A DNA stretch of 64,000 nucleotides, from contig NC_089437.1 in assembly GCF_026210795.1 (NCBI RefSeq), forward strand, positions 3,472,001 through 3,536,000. The letters run 5' to 3'. Below, one piece after another: positions 24,700 to 36,779 of the stretch (the stretch's first letter is position 1; each line of letters opens with the position of its first letter). Source of the stretch: Rhizophagus irregularis (Eukaryota; Glomeromycota; Glomeromycetes; Glomerales; Glomeraceae). The notes below the pieces were generated by a model, which did not search any database, was not told the DNA's origin, and saw nothing but the letters and a program-made list of their open reading frames with translations. A program made the translations under genes and the position numbers.

Positions 24700-25225
24700 G
24701 ATGGACAGTTTTTTGACAATAAAAAAATGCTAGTTTAATAAGTTTAACAGTAAGAAGAATTGTGGAACGGAATTTTATGATTCCGACATCCCTGTTGTTA
24801 TACAAATATGTTATGTAACTCACATGGGATGGATCATCATTTACCCTACAGAAAATTTCATGGGTATCAAAAAATTGGTTCGGTATTTGAATATTCGTAC
24901 TATAATAGGAAAGTAATGTCAAAAAAAACCAACACAGCATAAATAATGAAAATTAATTCGTATCACTATTTTAGGTTGCGCTTGAACAAAATCAGGACAA
25001 GAAAACCATTCACAACGTATTGGAGAATTTTTATGCAATAAAATTATGATATATTACAAGCGTGTATTCTTTTAATTATGATAATTTATTTTCTTAATCG
25101 TTAACAAAACCAAAAAAAAAAATAATGTTTTACAAGAATTTTAATTTATAATTTGCTATTGATTTTAATGTAGGAAATAATTAAAGTTATAAAATTTTTC
25201 ACACTATGATTTCACATACTAACTA
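24700..25225. other. Promoter-side spacer of K1
   Basis: AT-rich, no gene. It holds the 5' flank of K1; short frames here look random. Confidence 0.5.
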
Positions 25226-25232
25226 ATAGTAC

Positions 25233-25939
25233 CTAGGGGATAGATAAATAAACGGGGGGGACAACTCAGGGTTACACATATTTATGATCACAAGACAGAA
25301 CTGAAGTCACATAAAATTGGTTACACAAAAAAAAATCCATATTAAATTTCGCAAAATTTTTAGTTTTTTTTATTTTTCTCAGCACACATACATAGAAGAG
25401 CAGCTGATGTTAAGAGTTAAGGTTGTGCGTGCTAGCTCTATACAAGCGAAGTTTTTTTATCCAAATATGACCACTGGTTGCTTTGTTCTTAGTTTTTATA
25501 TGTTTTTACCACTTGATAATAGAAAGTTAGAAAATTAAACTTTTTTTTTACAAGTCTTAATAAAAAAATTATAAATATTTTTATCTAAACCATTTAAAAA
25601 TAGTGTTTACTTCCTTTATTGTGTATTATTTTCAAGTATATAATAAAATTTTATATAATTTTGAGGTACTTAAAGTAGCTGATGCTAAATATCTTAAGAA
25701 CTAGAAACGCGAAGGCGATAAAATTCACATCATGTATAGCTTCGCAATGTGCCGTCATGGTGTGATTGTATCATATCGTAATTATCACTTTTTTATTAAA
25801 ATAAGACCATTGGGATTTTCAGATTTTTCGCACATCTATAGTAAACTATAGTAATTTATATATGGCTTCAGTTCAATCCGTGATCCATATATTTGTGTAA
25901 CCACGAGTTGTCCCCCCCGTTTATTTATCTATCCCCTAG
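25233..25939. mobile_element. 707-bp TIR DNA transposon (MITE-like)
   Basis: The two ends form a perfect 35-bp inverted repeat, beginning ctaggggatagataaata and including a run of seven G (complement at 25905-25939). Past this the inverted similarity continues with a few mismatches to about 78 bp (GGTTACACA, GATCAC, GAACTGAAG). A perfect 7-bp direct repeat, atagtac, flanks it (25226-25232 and 25940-25946). No transposase is recognisable inside; a 73-codon frame at 25317-25538 has no family features. The perfect ends suggest recent movement. The superfamily is not assigned: 7 bp is not hAT (8), Tc1 (2) or PIF (3). Confidence 0.88.
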
Positions 25940-25946
25940 ATAGTAC

Positions 25947-26519
25947 AACTTTTTTTATAAAAAGACGTTCAAATTTAAAATAATTATTATAATTCAGAAA
26001 AAATCTTTAATTACCAAAAAAATCCTTTTTAATCCAAAGTCAAATACTACCGTATTTATAGTAATGGCGAAGATCAAAAATTCATAATAAAAAAAAAATT
26101 TTAAAGTACTTGTTACTGTTACTTTGAGCGGCGAACCGGCGACACGCCAGAATCCTACCACTACGCAACACAAATTTCTTATTGATATTACCATTATATA
26201 ACGTGAATATTTTTATTTTTACAATATCGAATTCCAATTTTAAAGTTTGTATATCTTTTATTTACGTCCATAACACTAAGTAATAATATTTTTTTTTTTT
26301 AAAAAAAAAATTAGTAACGCGTTTATTTATTTATTAATCATTTAACAGAAAAGATTACATAAACATTAAAACACCTAGAAAGCAAATTAAATAAATTAAT
26401 TTACCCTTAATACTAACTAAAGTATTCGAACAAATACTAGTATCTACTAATATCTATCTAATCTAAAAAAAAAATAAACTAATTTTATAGTTAAATTCCA
26501 ATTTTTCGTATCTTTTCTT
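25947..26519. other. Spacer next to LINE relic
   Basis: No gene. A T-run then A-run at about 26289-26311 may be the old poly(A) end of the adjoining minus-strand LINE relic. Confidence 0.4.
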
Positions 26520-29069
26520 TCTGTGAATCTACTAATTATTTTATTTTTCGTTACTAATTTAATATTTTGTTCTCTATTTTTGTATTTTTCACTAATTTTT
26601 AATTTTTTTCTTTGATTTCTATACTTTTATCTCCGCACTTCATATCCCTATCTATAAATTTTCTAACTTTTTTATCCAATTTTTTAATACCTAAACTCTG
26701 TTCTATCTCATTAACTTCATTACACCTTTTGTTCCAAAACTCTTTCTTTAACGCATTGAAACAAAAACTCCAAAGCTCGTTAATAACTTCTTTCTCGTCT
26801 TTATCTTTTGATAACGTATTAAATTTTCGATTATAAACTCCTCTAATCAATTCCCAATATTTCTCTTTTCCAAGTAAACTCAGCTTCTGATTTTTCGTAT
26901 AAAATTTTTAAAAAACTAAAATTTATGTTCTGTAAAAATTTGATTTTTTCATGCTTTTCTTCCTTCAATAAACTTTCTTCAAAATTACTAATCGAAAGTT
27001 TTAAAACTTCTTTTATCGTTAATTCATTAATCTCACAGATCCATAAATGGTCCCAATCTTCCACACCATTCTTGCACCTAATACATTGATCTGTTTCTAT
27101 CTTGTTTACATCTCTTTTATATAACACCTCATACATTGGTAAATCCTTTAAAAAATTTTTAATTTTATATGAACGCTCCCATACATCATCTTTCTCAATT
27201 TCCCATGATGTATAAATATTTCTATTACTAATAAACTGTAATGTTTTATTCCAATCGAATTCATCCTTATAATTATAATAAAAGAGATCTTCCACCTTAC
27301 TACTGTTAAGCATTTCATTTTTCCAAATTAATTCAGAACACTTTTTACGCCACGCTCTAAGCCCTCCTGAAATTAAAATTTTCTTCCAATAAAGATTAAA
27401 TACATTACCTCATCTATAAATTTCATCTTATACGACTTAGAATCCATCATCGCTTTATTATTTACTAATTCCTCTCTTAACTTAGTTTAACCTTATTTTT
27501 TCTAAACTAGATAAAATCAAAAATTCATTTTCTATAAATTTAATATTCATTTTTTCCATATAATTTTCTAAAAAAGCTAATTCCAAATATAACACTTCGT
27601 CTAATGTTCCTTTTATTACTACTATTTTTAAAATCTTCTAATAGTCTAAGCACATAACTATTAACTCCTAATCCAACGTCACTTCCTCTATCAATTATTA
27701 ATATTCCCAAAATAATACCTCTTATAATAATTTTAAACTCATTTTCAAGATTATCGTCATATCTTACACTAAATTTCAGTTCTTCCTTATCGCTATTATA
27801 ATTTTTCCTAATTAAAATATTTAATATATATTCATAACTTCTTTTACCATTCTCTTCCATCCTATTTCTTATTTTTATATTTTCCACTAATAAAAATATT
27901 TCTTCTCCCCTCATACCCTTTTTTTCTTCTTCTATTAAACTATTTTTTAAAAATTTAATAAAATTTTCATCAGTCTCTATTAATTTATCGATTAAATCAA
28001 TTCTCCAATTATAAAATTCATCATTTATATCATATTCCACGTATTCTCTTATTATTTCATTTTTCTTGATAATATTCCTTAATGACTCATAAGGTTTTAA
28101 AATTGTCTTTCTACTCTTTTTTTAATAATTCTGCTTTTTTGATTATTTATATAAATTAAACAAAAATCATTCTCATCTTTATTATTCTTCTTACTTACAT
28201 TCTTTTCGCATCCACTGCATTTCACTAACTCAGGTGAGTTGTCAAGATCTACTATATCATTATTAACAACCATATGATATCCTAATCTTTTATATTTTTT
28301 ACTTCTTGACTTCTTTTTATCTATCCCAAAAATTGGCATTCCTTGATCGTTATTCCAAGAAATTACCTAGTATCTTCTCTTCTTCGTCAAATAATTTCAG
28401 ATGTATCTCTTTTAAATTTTTCTCTCCACACAAATATTTATCTTTAACTCTTCTCGTCATTTGATCTTCAATTACTTCTCTTTCTATTTTTTTAAACCAT
28501 CTTGGTATTTTTCCTCTTAAATTTAAACCTTTTTCCATTATAAAATGTTTCCATTTCATTGGATGAACGCTATCCCCTTCTAACAACTGTGGTAAAAAAA
28601 TTATTCCTTTCTTTCTTCTTGAATTAGCGCTCAATTTAATTTCTTTTTTTGTTAAAAAATCAATTATTTCTAATCCACGCCCTTTTATTCTATGTTCATC
28701 TTCTTTGTCTTTCGTTTCATGTATACATAAACACATATCCTCACTTTTTAATAAGTTTATAGCGTCTCTAATCCAACAATGTTTCCCTCTATATTCTTCA
28801 AATTCCATTTCTCCAGGACATTTTGCCGTCCATATTCTTTTTTGTTTTTGTAAAAACTTTATTTTAAACAAAGTTTTTAATTTATCATTTCCATTACTAC
28901 TTTGATAAATTATATTTTTACTTATACTTTCTAGCTGTAAATCATAAATTGATTTGAGCCCATATATTTCTTTATCATGAAGAATAAAATTGGGTGTCGA
29001 TTTTGATAAATTTGCACTCTTTTTAATTAAAATTCTTATCTTCCTCATTAAGTTTTCGGCATTCTTCAC
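26520..29069 (-). pseudogene. Decayed non-LTR (LINE-like) retrotransposon 3' part
   Basis: Five open blocks in different minus-strand frames follow each other: 29069-28350, 28339-28097, 28040-27540, 27313-26843 and 26850-26599. The join near 28345 is a one-base frameshift, because the frame before MPIFGID reads WNNDQG. A C2HC knuckle, CIRCKNGVEDWDHLWIC, near 27065 and a C-terminal WNKRC...IEQSLGI segment are what I expect after the reverse transcriptase in LINEs of these fungi. No reverse transcriptase catalytic motif (F/YxDD) was found, so the copy is 5'-truncated as well as broken. Identification is by resemblance only. Confidence 0.5.
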
Positions 29070-30295
29070 TAAATAATAATATTACAAATTTAATGATTTT
29101 TAAAAATAATGTAAAAATTTATAATATTAATTTATAATATATATTGAATTCGGTAAATTCTAACAGAATTAGGTTCCCAATTATGAATAAATATAAAATA
29201 CCAAGCCAATAATAATCGAAGTTGACCAAACTAGAAAGAGAAATATTAAATTATACATTTTTATGGGTTTAAATTGGAAAGCTTTTCGTATTTTGAAATT
29301 ATAATAATAACCCCAGTAAATAGTTTTTCTTTTTTCTCCGCCGCTGTCTATATTTATCTGAAGGACTTAGTTTTTTTTTGCCTCATCCGAAAAACCGGAC
29401 TGGATGTCAAGTTCAAAATTTTACTTTGTCCCGAATAATATGAAAACAGCTGTAAAAATAAAATCCCGGGCGACGGCTGGGTCAAAAAAAAAGACAAATT
29501 GTGATATGTGTGATATGAAAACCGAATTTATAACTTTGCGCCGCCTTATTAATACATTGATTTAATGGACGAAACTATCATTAAAATATATCGCTTTAAA
29601 TATTTTAAGTAGTTCAAATGAATATTTAAAGGTGTTTATTAATATAACAAATTATTGGATAAAAATAAATTTAAAAAAATAACAAAAATTTGTAGATTTT
29701 TAAGTGTGCTACTCGTAAATACACCTAATAATTCTGTTTTCCACAAGTACTTATATTAAAATTTAGAGAAATTTTAAGTAAATTCGAGAATAACCAAAAT
29801 TCTATTTGGTAACCAGCTCTATCACTGCGTATAATGGATCGTAAAAAAAAATCAAAGGGAAGAAATATGAGATTTTCAAAGTTTGAGTTGGAAACTTAGA
29901 GATAATGGCATCACAGCTCTTTTTTTTTTTAAAAAAAAAAAAAAGTTATTAATATATAGTTTTTTAAAATGTAGATATTACTAAAAAAGAAAATTATAAA
30001 TTGTTTAATAAATATTTAACAAGAAGCATTAATATTGTTTTAAAAATTGTTATTAAAGAAGTGAAATACGAATTATACTTTACAGACATATGAATCTAAT
30101 TATGTTCCAGGTTGGCATTTGTTCAACACAATTATTGCTAATGACAAAAAAGTTGCTTTTAGATTGCACATTCCTGGTAGAAGATCTGAATTTTTGGGCA
30201 ACGAGAAACCATCGAAGCTGCATATTGGGTGATTTTTTTGAAGGTGTCACTAAGAACTTGGAGACAATATAACGAAACCTGTAAATTATAAGATT
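29070..30295. other. Spacer with one orphan coding-like patch
   Basis: Mostly AT-rich and empty. At 30096-30262 on the plus strand, two frames joined by a frameshift read like protein (GWHLFNTIIANDKK and then DFFEGVTKNLE); I do not recognise the family. It may belong to the decayed gene that follows. Confidence 0.4.
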
Positions 30296-31054
30296 TATAA
30301 ACCTCCAAAGATCACATTCATATTATTATACAATTGCCTGTCATTACTTCTCGTTTTAACTAAAAAAGATTTTGTATATTTTAAAAATATTTTTCCTGAT
30401 GGTCTTGATGATGAAGTTACTATATTTTTCAAATTCAGCCTCCAGACTTTCCCCAATGCTTTGCCGCCAAGATATATATTTGACTCCAAGATTATTAATT
30501 ACTACAGATGTTGCATTAATAGCAAGTTGGATTGATAAGAAAAAGGAACACCTTATCATTTTAAAGATTTACCTTTTAAATTTAATCTTATCTGTTATTT
30601 GTCGTGCTAGTCGCGATGGTTTTGGGATTGATAAATTCCATAAACATTGCGATAATAAGGGACCAACTGTTCTTATAATTACACCCAAAAGATTGGTGGA
30701 TATAATCCATTAGAATGGTGTCGTACAAAAATGGTAGCAGATGAAAGATCTCGTAACCACAAAAAATTATCAATGTAAAACGTCAAATAGTTTTTATTTT
30801 CATTAACAAATCGATTTAATCCTATATTAAGTCGAGTCAATTTTGAAAAGGAAGCAATCATTTGGAGTAAAAATGAGGGACCATATTTTTGGTTACAATC
30901 AAATCATCAGGATCTTTTATTAATAATATTGTTGGTAAAAAGCAAGCAACATTCATATGAAAAGAAAATCATTAATAAAGAAACTTTTGAAATAGAGGAA
31001 TATGAAGTATTTCAAGTTATTGATAATAGATTATCTACCTTTATATTTAGTTAG
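30296..31054 (+). pseudogene. Decayed BTB-BACK-TLDc family gene (C-terminal part)
   Basis: Recognisable pieces of a TLDc protein lie in order on the plus strand but in three frames: a BACK-to-TLDc linker (FPDGLDDEV near 30393, LPPR near 30468), DVALIASWIDKKK near 30507, PYHFKDLPFKFNL near 30550, RASRDGF...FHKHCDNKGPTV near 30606-30670, GGYNPLEWC near 30690, then SRVNFEKEAIIWSKNEGP near 30833 and ETFEIEEYEVFQVID near 30980. The FHxxCDNKGPTV and GGYNPLEW words are TLDc signatures. At least four frameshifts and stops. The BTB half is missing. Confidence 0.75.
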
Positions 31055-32254
31055 GTTTCAAAAGATTTTTAAGAAAATTTTTACTTATTATTCTTATAAT
31101 TCTGTGTTTATATTGGCTTTATTCTAGAGGTACTAGGAGTTTTAGTACATCACTAATATTTTTGAAAATATACTGTAATAAGTTACGCAGTAATGGGTTT
31201 TTCGGTTAGTGATGTAATGATTGATATACGCCCACAGAAATAGTTATAAAATTTGACGTCATATAAAAGATTACGTGAGAAATTATTGCAAACACATGTA
31301 TACTATCGGAGTTTACATGTTTGTAACATGACTCATCATGGTTAAGTAAAATATAGTATAAAAAACCACTTTTTTCTCTTTATTCTCTTCAACTCCTCTC
31401 TCCTTTTTTATTCCTTCTCGCTTTTCTTTTTCTTTTATTTATTTTTTTCTCGTTAAGTATGGTAATAGGTAAGGCACAACCAACTCCACATCTCATTTTA
31501 AACCGTAGGTACGACCAACTTCACGTTAAAAACTTTAAAAAAGTTAAAGCCATACTTAAACAAATTTTTCTAATAAAATTGAGTCGAGAAACCTGTGTTT
31601 ATTGCTCGTTCGACTTTCCCACATTACGTATATATACGTACGTATTTTATGTATGTATGTACATAGTACGTATGGTGTATATATGTAAACCAAATAATTA
31701 GATGGGGGGATGAGAAAGCTTATTTTTGATTTTACAAAAATAATTTCTTTCTTGTTCTGATGCACATGTGCATAAGTAGTCGTATCTGGGGCCAGAACAT
31801 AACTAAAAAAACACAGTTTACATATAGAATTGGTCAAGTTGTGAATGTTGTTATATTATATATATATCTATATGTCCGAACGTCTCTGCTCAATTTTTGT
31901 TCTTAACAACCCAAATATTTTTTTTTTTAATCCTATTAATTATAAACTGGTTGTATAAGATTATAGGTAAGTGATTTCTTTTTTACCCTGAGCGAAGCTT
32001 GCCACCTCTACGTGGTGTTCAGGAGAAACAGTTGTAAGTTAATAACTGGCCAAGAGCAAGCAATATTTGCAATATTTCATTTTACATATTTTTGGAATTA
32101 TTGCACCATTTTGTATTGAATGTCACGTAAATATGTTTATTCATAATATTAGCATCATGTTACAAAAGTTAAGGATTCTTGTTAATAAGAAATCATAATT
32201 TTATAATTAATTATAATTGGAATACTTTACTTACTATTACTACTATTTGAATAA
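31055..32254. other. Intergenic, no gene seen
   Basis: A pyrimidine-rich stretch (CTC/TTC-rich) runs from 31372 to 31452, and TACGTA/TATGTA words cluster at 31625-31690. The frames at 31459-31701 (+) and 31556-31837 (-) overlap each other in low-complexity sequence and are not supported. Confidence 0.5.
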
Positions 32255-34075
32255 TTTATTTGCATATTCAGTTTTCAGACACTTCAGATAATTTTCTGAT
32301 TTTTAAAAATTAATAAATTCCTTCAAAAAAAGTAAAACTTTAAAATTAATAATTAAAAATTATTTACTTCAATTTTGTTAATTGATATCGATGTGTTATC
32401 ATTATTTTTGTTAATAAAATCGTCAACTATATGAAATAATTAGTCAAATTATTATTAAAGCTATTTGATTTTTTTTTAGAATAGTTACTATTATAAGGAA
32501 TGTTATAACTATAGGTTTTACTGCGAAATGCTTTATAATTATGTTAGTTGAATACTTACATTAAATTAAATATAAATAATAGATAATGTACCTTCTTCTG
32601 TTTAATTTAAACAAAATGGTAATTTAAAACAATGTTGGTAACTTGCAAATATAATAAAAGATATATGTCTATTCATACCTTCAGTTGCATTTTTTGGTTC
32701 AGGTAGATTTTTAAATTGATAAGCTTGTAAATAATCTGCTACTTGAATTGTTAGTTTCAAATTACTTATGTCATTTATTTTTGGAGCAGTATTTGCTTTT
32801 GATATAGATAATCTGATTATTTATATATATATATTCAATTAATTTTTTAACTTTACTTTTATCTTTTTTTAACTCACTTTGATAATTTAACCTATTCATT
32901 TATTCTATAATAAAAAAAAGAGTATTAGTATCGGGCCTTTTTGTTGGATCAGCATCCCAACATCGTTCCATTAATTCTTTATATTCTAAAGGAGTTCCTG
33001 ATACTATTTTTGGTCTCATTCCATTTATTATTTTTAGTGCAAGTTCACAATCATTTTCAAAATTAATAAAAGGTGGTTGGTTATCCGGATGAAATTTCCC
33101 ACATAAGCATGATGCCAATACTATAAATATCAGAGGCAAAAGTAGTTTGTTTTCCACAAATAACTTCGGGTGCAATATAAGGAAGATTTCCATATATACT
33201 ATTTAATGGTTTATCAGCTGGTCTACAAAATCCAAAATCGCTAAGTTTGAATAATTGAGATATAGTACCAAATAATATATTTCCAGAATGTAAATCTCTA
33301 TGAATTACATTTTCTTGATGGATTTCAGAAAGTGAAAAAGTAATATTCCTAATTATTTGAATTCTTTCTTTCCATTTAAGATTATTATGGTTTTGTTGTA
33401 AATATTCTCTTAAATTAACATCCATATGATCCATTACAAGTATATAATTTCCATCTGATGTATCTTTTATTAAACCATAACATGGGACAACTTGTGAATA
33501 TTTTTTACTTATAGATAAATGAGATTTACCCTAAAATTAATAAATATTACATAAAATATTTGAATTATCATCTTTCAAATACATTTAAATTACATACCTC
33601 TTCAAACCAACTTCTATTATGTATTAGCATTTTCAACATTTTCTAACTTTTTGAGTACTACATTTTGCTCTCCATATCTTTTTAATTGTTTTTCTTTTGA
33701 AACCCATTCTTCATAACTTCCATCAATCCAAACTGCTGTATAAATTTCAGAGCATCCGCCTTTGGTTAAAAATTTAATATTCTTTAGATTATCATATGGG
33801 ATCCATTCTACTATATAATCTGATCTAAGTGTTTCCATTTGACATTTCACAAATTCTTTTTGTCCCTTCGTAAAAAGAAGTTTATAATAATCAAAATGTT
33901 TATTTAAAGAATTTATTGCACATGATATTTCATTTTTTGTAAGAGATTTATCAGCAAGAATAATTTGTTTTCTAAATTCAAATTGTTTGTCTAAGGTACT
34001 TTGAATATTATAATCTGTTAATACATATGCTTTATTAATTGCAATGTTAAATAATTTTTCTCGAATTTTAGTCAT
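32255..34075 (-). pseudogene. Kinase pseudogene (K1-like) with several small insertions
   Basis: Minus-strand relative of K1, starting MTKIREKL at 34075. The Cys cluster and the WTSGN linker are deleted: GTKRICENC...QQCQMET in K1 has become GQKEFVKCQMET, with the frame restored. In exon 1 a 5-bp insertion after ENANT brings a stop; in exon 2 a 4-bp insertion after WEISSG brings another. Between them the catalytic parts survive (HRDLHSGN, DFGFC, NLPYIAPE). A 3-bp insertion makes SIGIMLMW from SIGMLMW. The tail exons are still visible, but the 12-nt microexon is reduced to 6 nt (32597-32592) and later exons carry stops. Confidence 0.85.
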
Positions 34076-36282
34076 GGTGAATTTAAAAACTTTTGATTTT
34101 ATTATAAAAAAAAATAGTCTGATTTTAAAAAGAACGGTCATTTCGTTATTGAATTATATAAACAAATATGTCATGTGACATCAAAAATGATTTCGATGTT
34201 CCGTTCATTGAACAAATATTATTATATGATTGTACTGTATTACAAGCGTACAAAGAAAAAAAGATACTCTTCAAGTAACACGCAATAGAAGTCGATTAAG
34301 TTGATTAAAATTTTATTGTTTTTGGTGATTCTGCAAACAAAATCAGAATAGAAAGAATTTTTATGTATAAAAAAAATATTAATAATTACAACAATAATAA
34401 TTTAATATTATTCACGCCTTAAACATAATTATACGTGAACAACTGAACACACAAATGTTCAAATTTAAAAACACCACTTATAATTAAATGAGTTTTTTTT
34501 TACGAACAAACTTTTATTGTGCTTTTTTACCTTCAATTGTAGGTTAGAGTTTTATAATTGATGAAATCAAAATTTCCATCACGTTAAAAAGTTTATCAAA
34601 AGCTTAATTTAATAAATCACAATTTAATATTTTTTAGATAACAATTTTCCATGAACAAGAATTCCTTCAACATAAATTCTCACGTCTTCTAAATTTATCA
34701 TAATTCTTGTACCGTATATAATGATTTGTTCCAGTATATTCATCATCAATTATTTTATTTACCAATACTAATTTACTAGTATATAAATTATATATTGATA
34801 AAAAGAAAATTTTTTTAAAAAAATTATTTCGTAAAAAAATAAAACTAGATTGTAAGAATTTTAAAGATTACTATTACAATTACATACACGACATTTTAAT
34901 TTATTTTCATAAAAAGATTAACATCATATTATTCTTAAATTTAAGAATTGTTTTATGCTTTTTATGTAAAAAATTTGAAAATAGCGTATACCCTATCCTA
35001 TATATAGCACAAAAAGTTACAAAAAGTCTAATTTTATTATTCTTTTCAATGAAACTCTTTGAATTAAAAAAATCATACCAAAAATATAATTAATGAATCT
35101 GAAAAAGTAATAGTATGCAAATGATGCATAGTATATGAAAACATTTACAAGTGATTCATCAATTTGGGACGTTTCGATCCGGATAAAAACAAATTTTGTA
35201 GTAAGCGCTTTACGAATCATAAAATTCTGATTGTTAGTTCATGGAATATTTCAGCTATCCAAAATCTGCAATTCGGGATAAAACCTCGGTTTTTTATTCG
35301 GATATTTGACCAGGTCAAACTACCAATAAATACAATTGATTGCATAAATTTTTTATTAACATAGAAGAACAATGGTTTTACACATTATATACTTAATTTG
35401 CATATTGTCTAATACTATTAAATATTTATATTTTTGTATTTCATAGTAACATCATAATAATTTCTATTAATACGACCAATACATGTAATCATATCATTTT
35501 TTTTTCTTGATTTAAGGAAGGAGATGAAATATTTTATTCTTCAAATTCCATTCAGAAAAAGTAAATGAAATTAAAATTAGCTAATGATAAGAATTTTGAT
35601 CTTGAAATTTCTGAATTCTTTAAATAATTTACAATATATAAATATATAAAATAAAAATATAATTAGAAGTAGTAAAGTTTTTTGCAAATTTATATTATCG
35701 TAACTATGTTATTTGCGTATTACTATTCATAATTTATATAACTTCAATTTAATTAATTGAACTATTTGAGTAAATGATTTAGCATTTGATTTTTTTAAAA
35801 AAAAATTATAAATTTATATTGTTTTGCATATTAAACCTACTTGATGGACAAATATTTATGTCAGTAATTAATATTGATAATATACTGTACAAATAATTTA
35901 ATACTTTTGTTAATTAAGATTTTGAAAGAATTCACTTTCTGATAATCCTTTTAGTCATATCATCCTAAGAAAAAAAATACTTTTACGTTGTCAAACAAAG
36001 CAATGTAAAAATTTAATTATTTATTATGTATTATTTTCAATCCACCAGAGAATAATAATTTTTTTTTTCTTTTTCATCATGAAAAACTAGTAAAGGCAAT
36101 AGTTAATTAAAATTTTTTTTTTTTACAAGTTAATAATTGTTATTTACATTATACACCCATATCAACTTTTACCTCAAAAATTAAATTAATATTAGAGGCA
36201 GCAATTGAAATGATAAAACTATGATTATATTAAAAAATGAGAGAAAGAAATTGAAATATTATAAACGCTGTGTCATTATTAG
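34076..36282. other. Intergenic, no gene seen
   Basis: Very AT-rich. On the minus strand near 34780-34660, a short patch reads IMINLEDVRIYVEGILVHGKL, which is protein-like but isolated and not recognised. Nothing else is supported. Confidence 0.45.
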
Positions 36283-36372
36283 CCGCGTGCGGCGCAGCGC
36301 CAGTCAGCTGGTCGTGGAATTCGACCAATAGAATTGATTGACCAATGCAAAAATGCAAACTCATGCGCCTTA
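36283..36372. other. GC-rich island of unknown nature
   Basis: About 90 bp with GCGGCGCAGCGCC and CAGCTGGTCGTGG words in otherwise about 25% GC sequence, directly before the dynamin-like exon. It is reminiscent of a SINE or small-RNA head, but I could not fit tRNA A and B boxes or a cloverleaf. Confidence 0.3.
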
Positions 36373-36426
36373 TCGTAATAGAAGGTTTCCCTAACTGTAT
36401 TTTTTTTTTTTGCTAAATTTTTCAAA

Positions 36427-36593
36427 ATGATTCTACTTAATTCCCCACTATCAACTGACATTCTTAACATTCTAAGAAAACGAATAAATTATAATGAATT
36501 TGAAAATAATATTCCAAATATTATTGTATTTGATGAACTATCAAGTAGTAAATCTTCTTTTTTACGACGTTTATCTGTTTTACCAAATTACAG
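36427..36593 (+). pseudogene. Dynamin-like GTPase first-exon fragment
   Basis: Opens MILLNSPLSTDILN and reaches NIPNIIVFDELSSSKSSFLRRL, then a good donor (CAG|GTAAGA). The pattern IPxIxVxxxxSSxKSS is that of the dynamin P-loop (normally GDQSSGKSS), but the Gly before Lys is Ser and GDQ has become DEL, so nucleotide binding is probably lost. No G3 or G4 motif follows; the next 700 bp hold decayed kinase-type sequence instead. Best read as a captured or orphan exon. Confidence 0.4.
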
Positions 36594-36779
36594 GTAAGAG
36601 TGAAAAACATAATTTCTTTCATATAAAAAAAAGAGAAACATAGATTTATAAACGTTATATCTTTGAATTATAAGGATAAAGAACGTTAAATACATGTTCT
36701 TTGTGACTAGTTTAACAAACCTTATTATTTATAAATTAATTTAATTAATTCAATATTTTTTTTCAATGAAACTGCGAAG

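Noticed and set aside
25317-25538. 73-codon frame inside the 707-bp TIR element as transposase
   Set aside because: Too short and no DDE or zinc-finger motif; left as non-coding.
31459-31837. Two overlapping opposite-strand frames
   Set aside because: Low-complexity TACGTA/TATGTA sequence; mutually exclusive and unlike any family.
35017-35364. Pair of overlapping frames on opposite strands
   Set aside because: Random AT-rich frames without motifs.
36279-36470. 63-codon minus-strand frame over the GC-rich island
   Set aside because: It runs antisense through the start of the dynamin-like exon; no recognisable domain.
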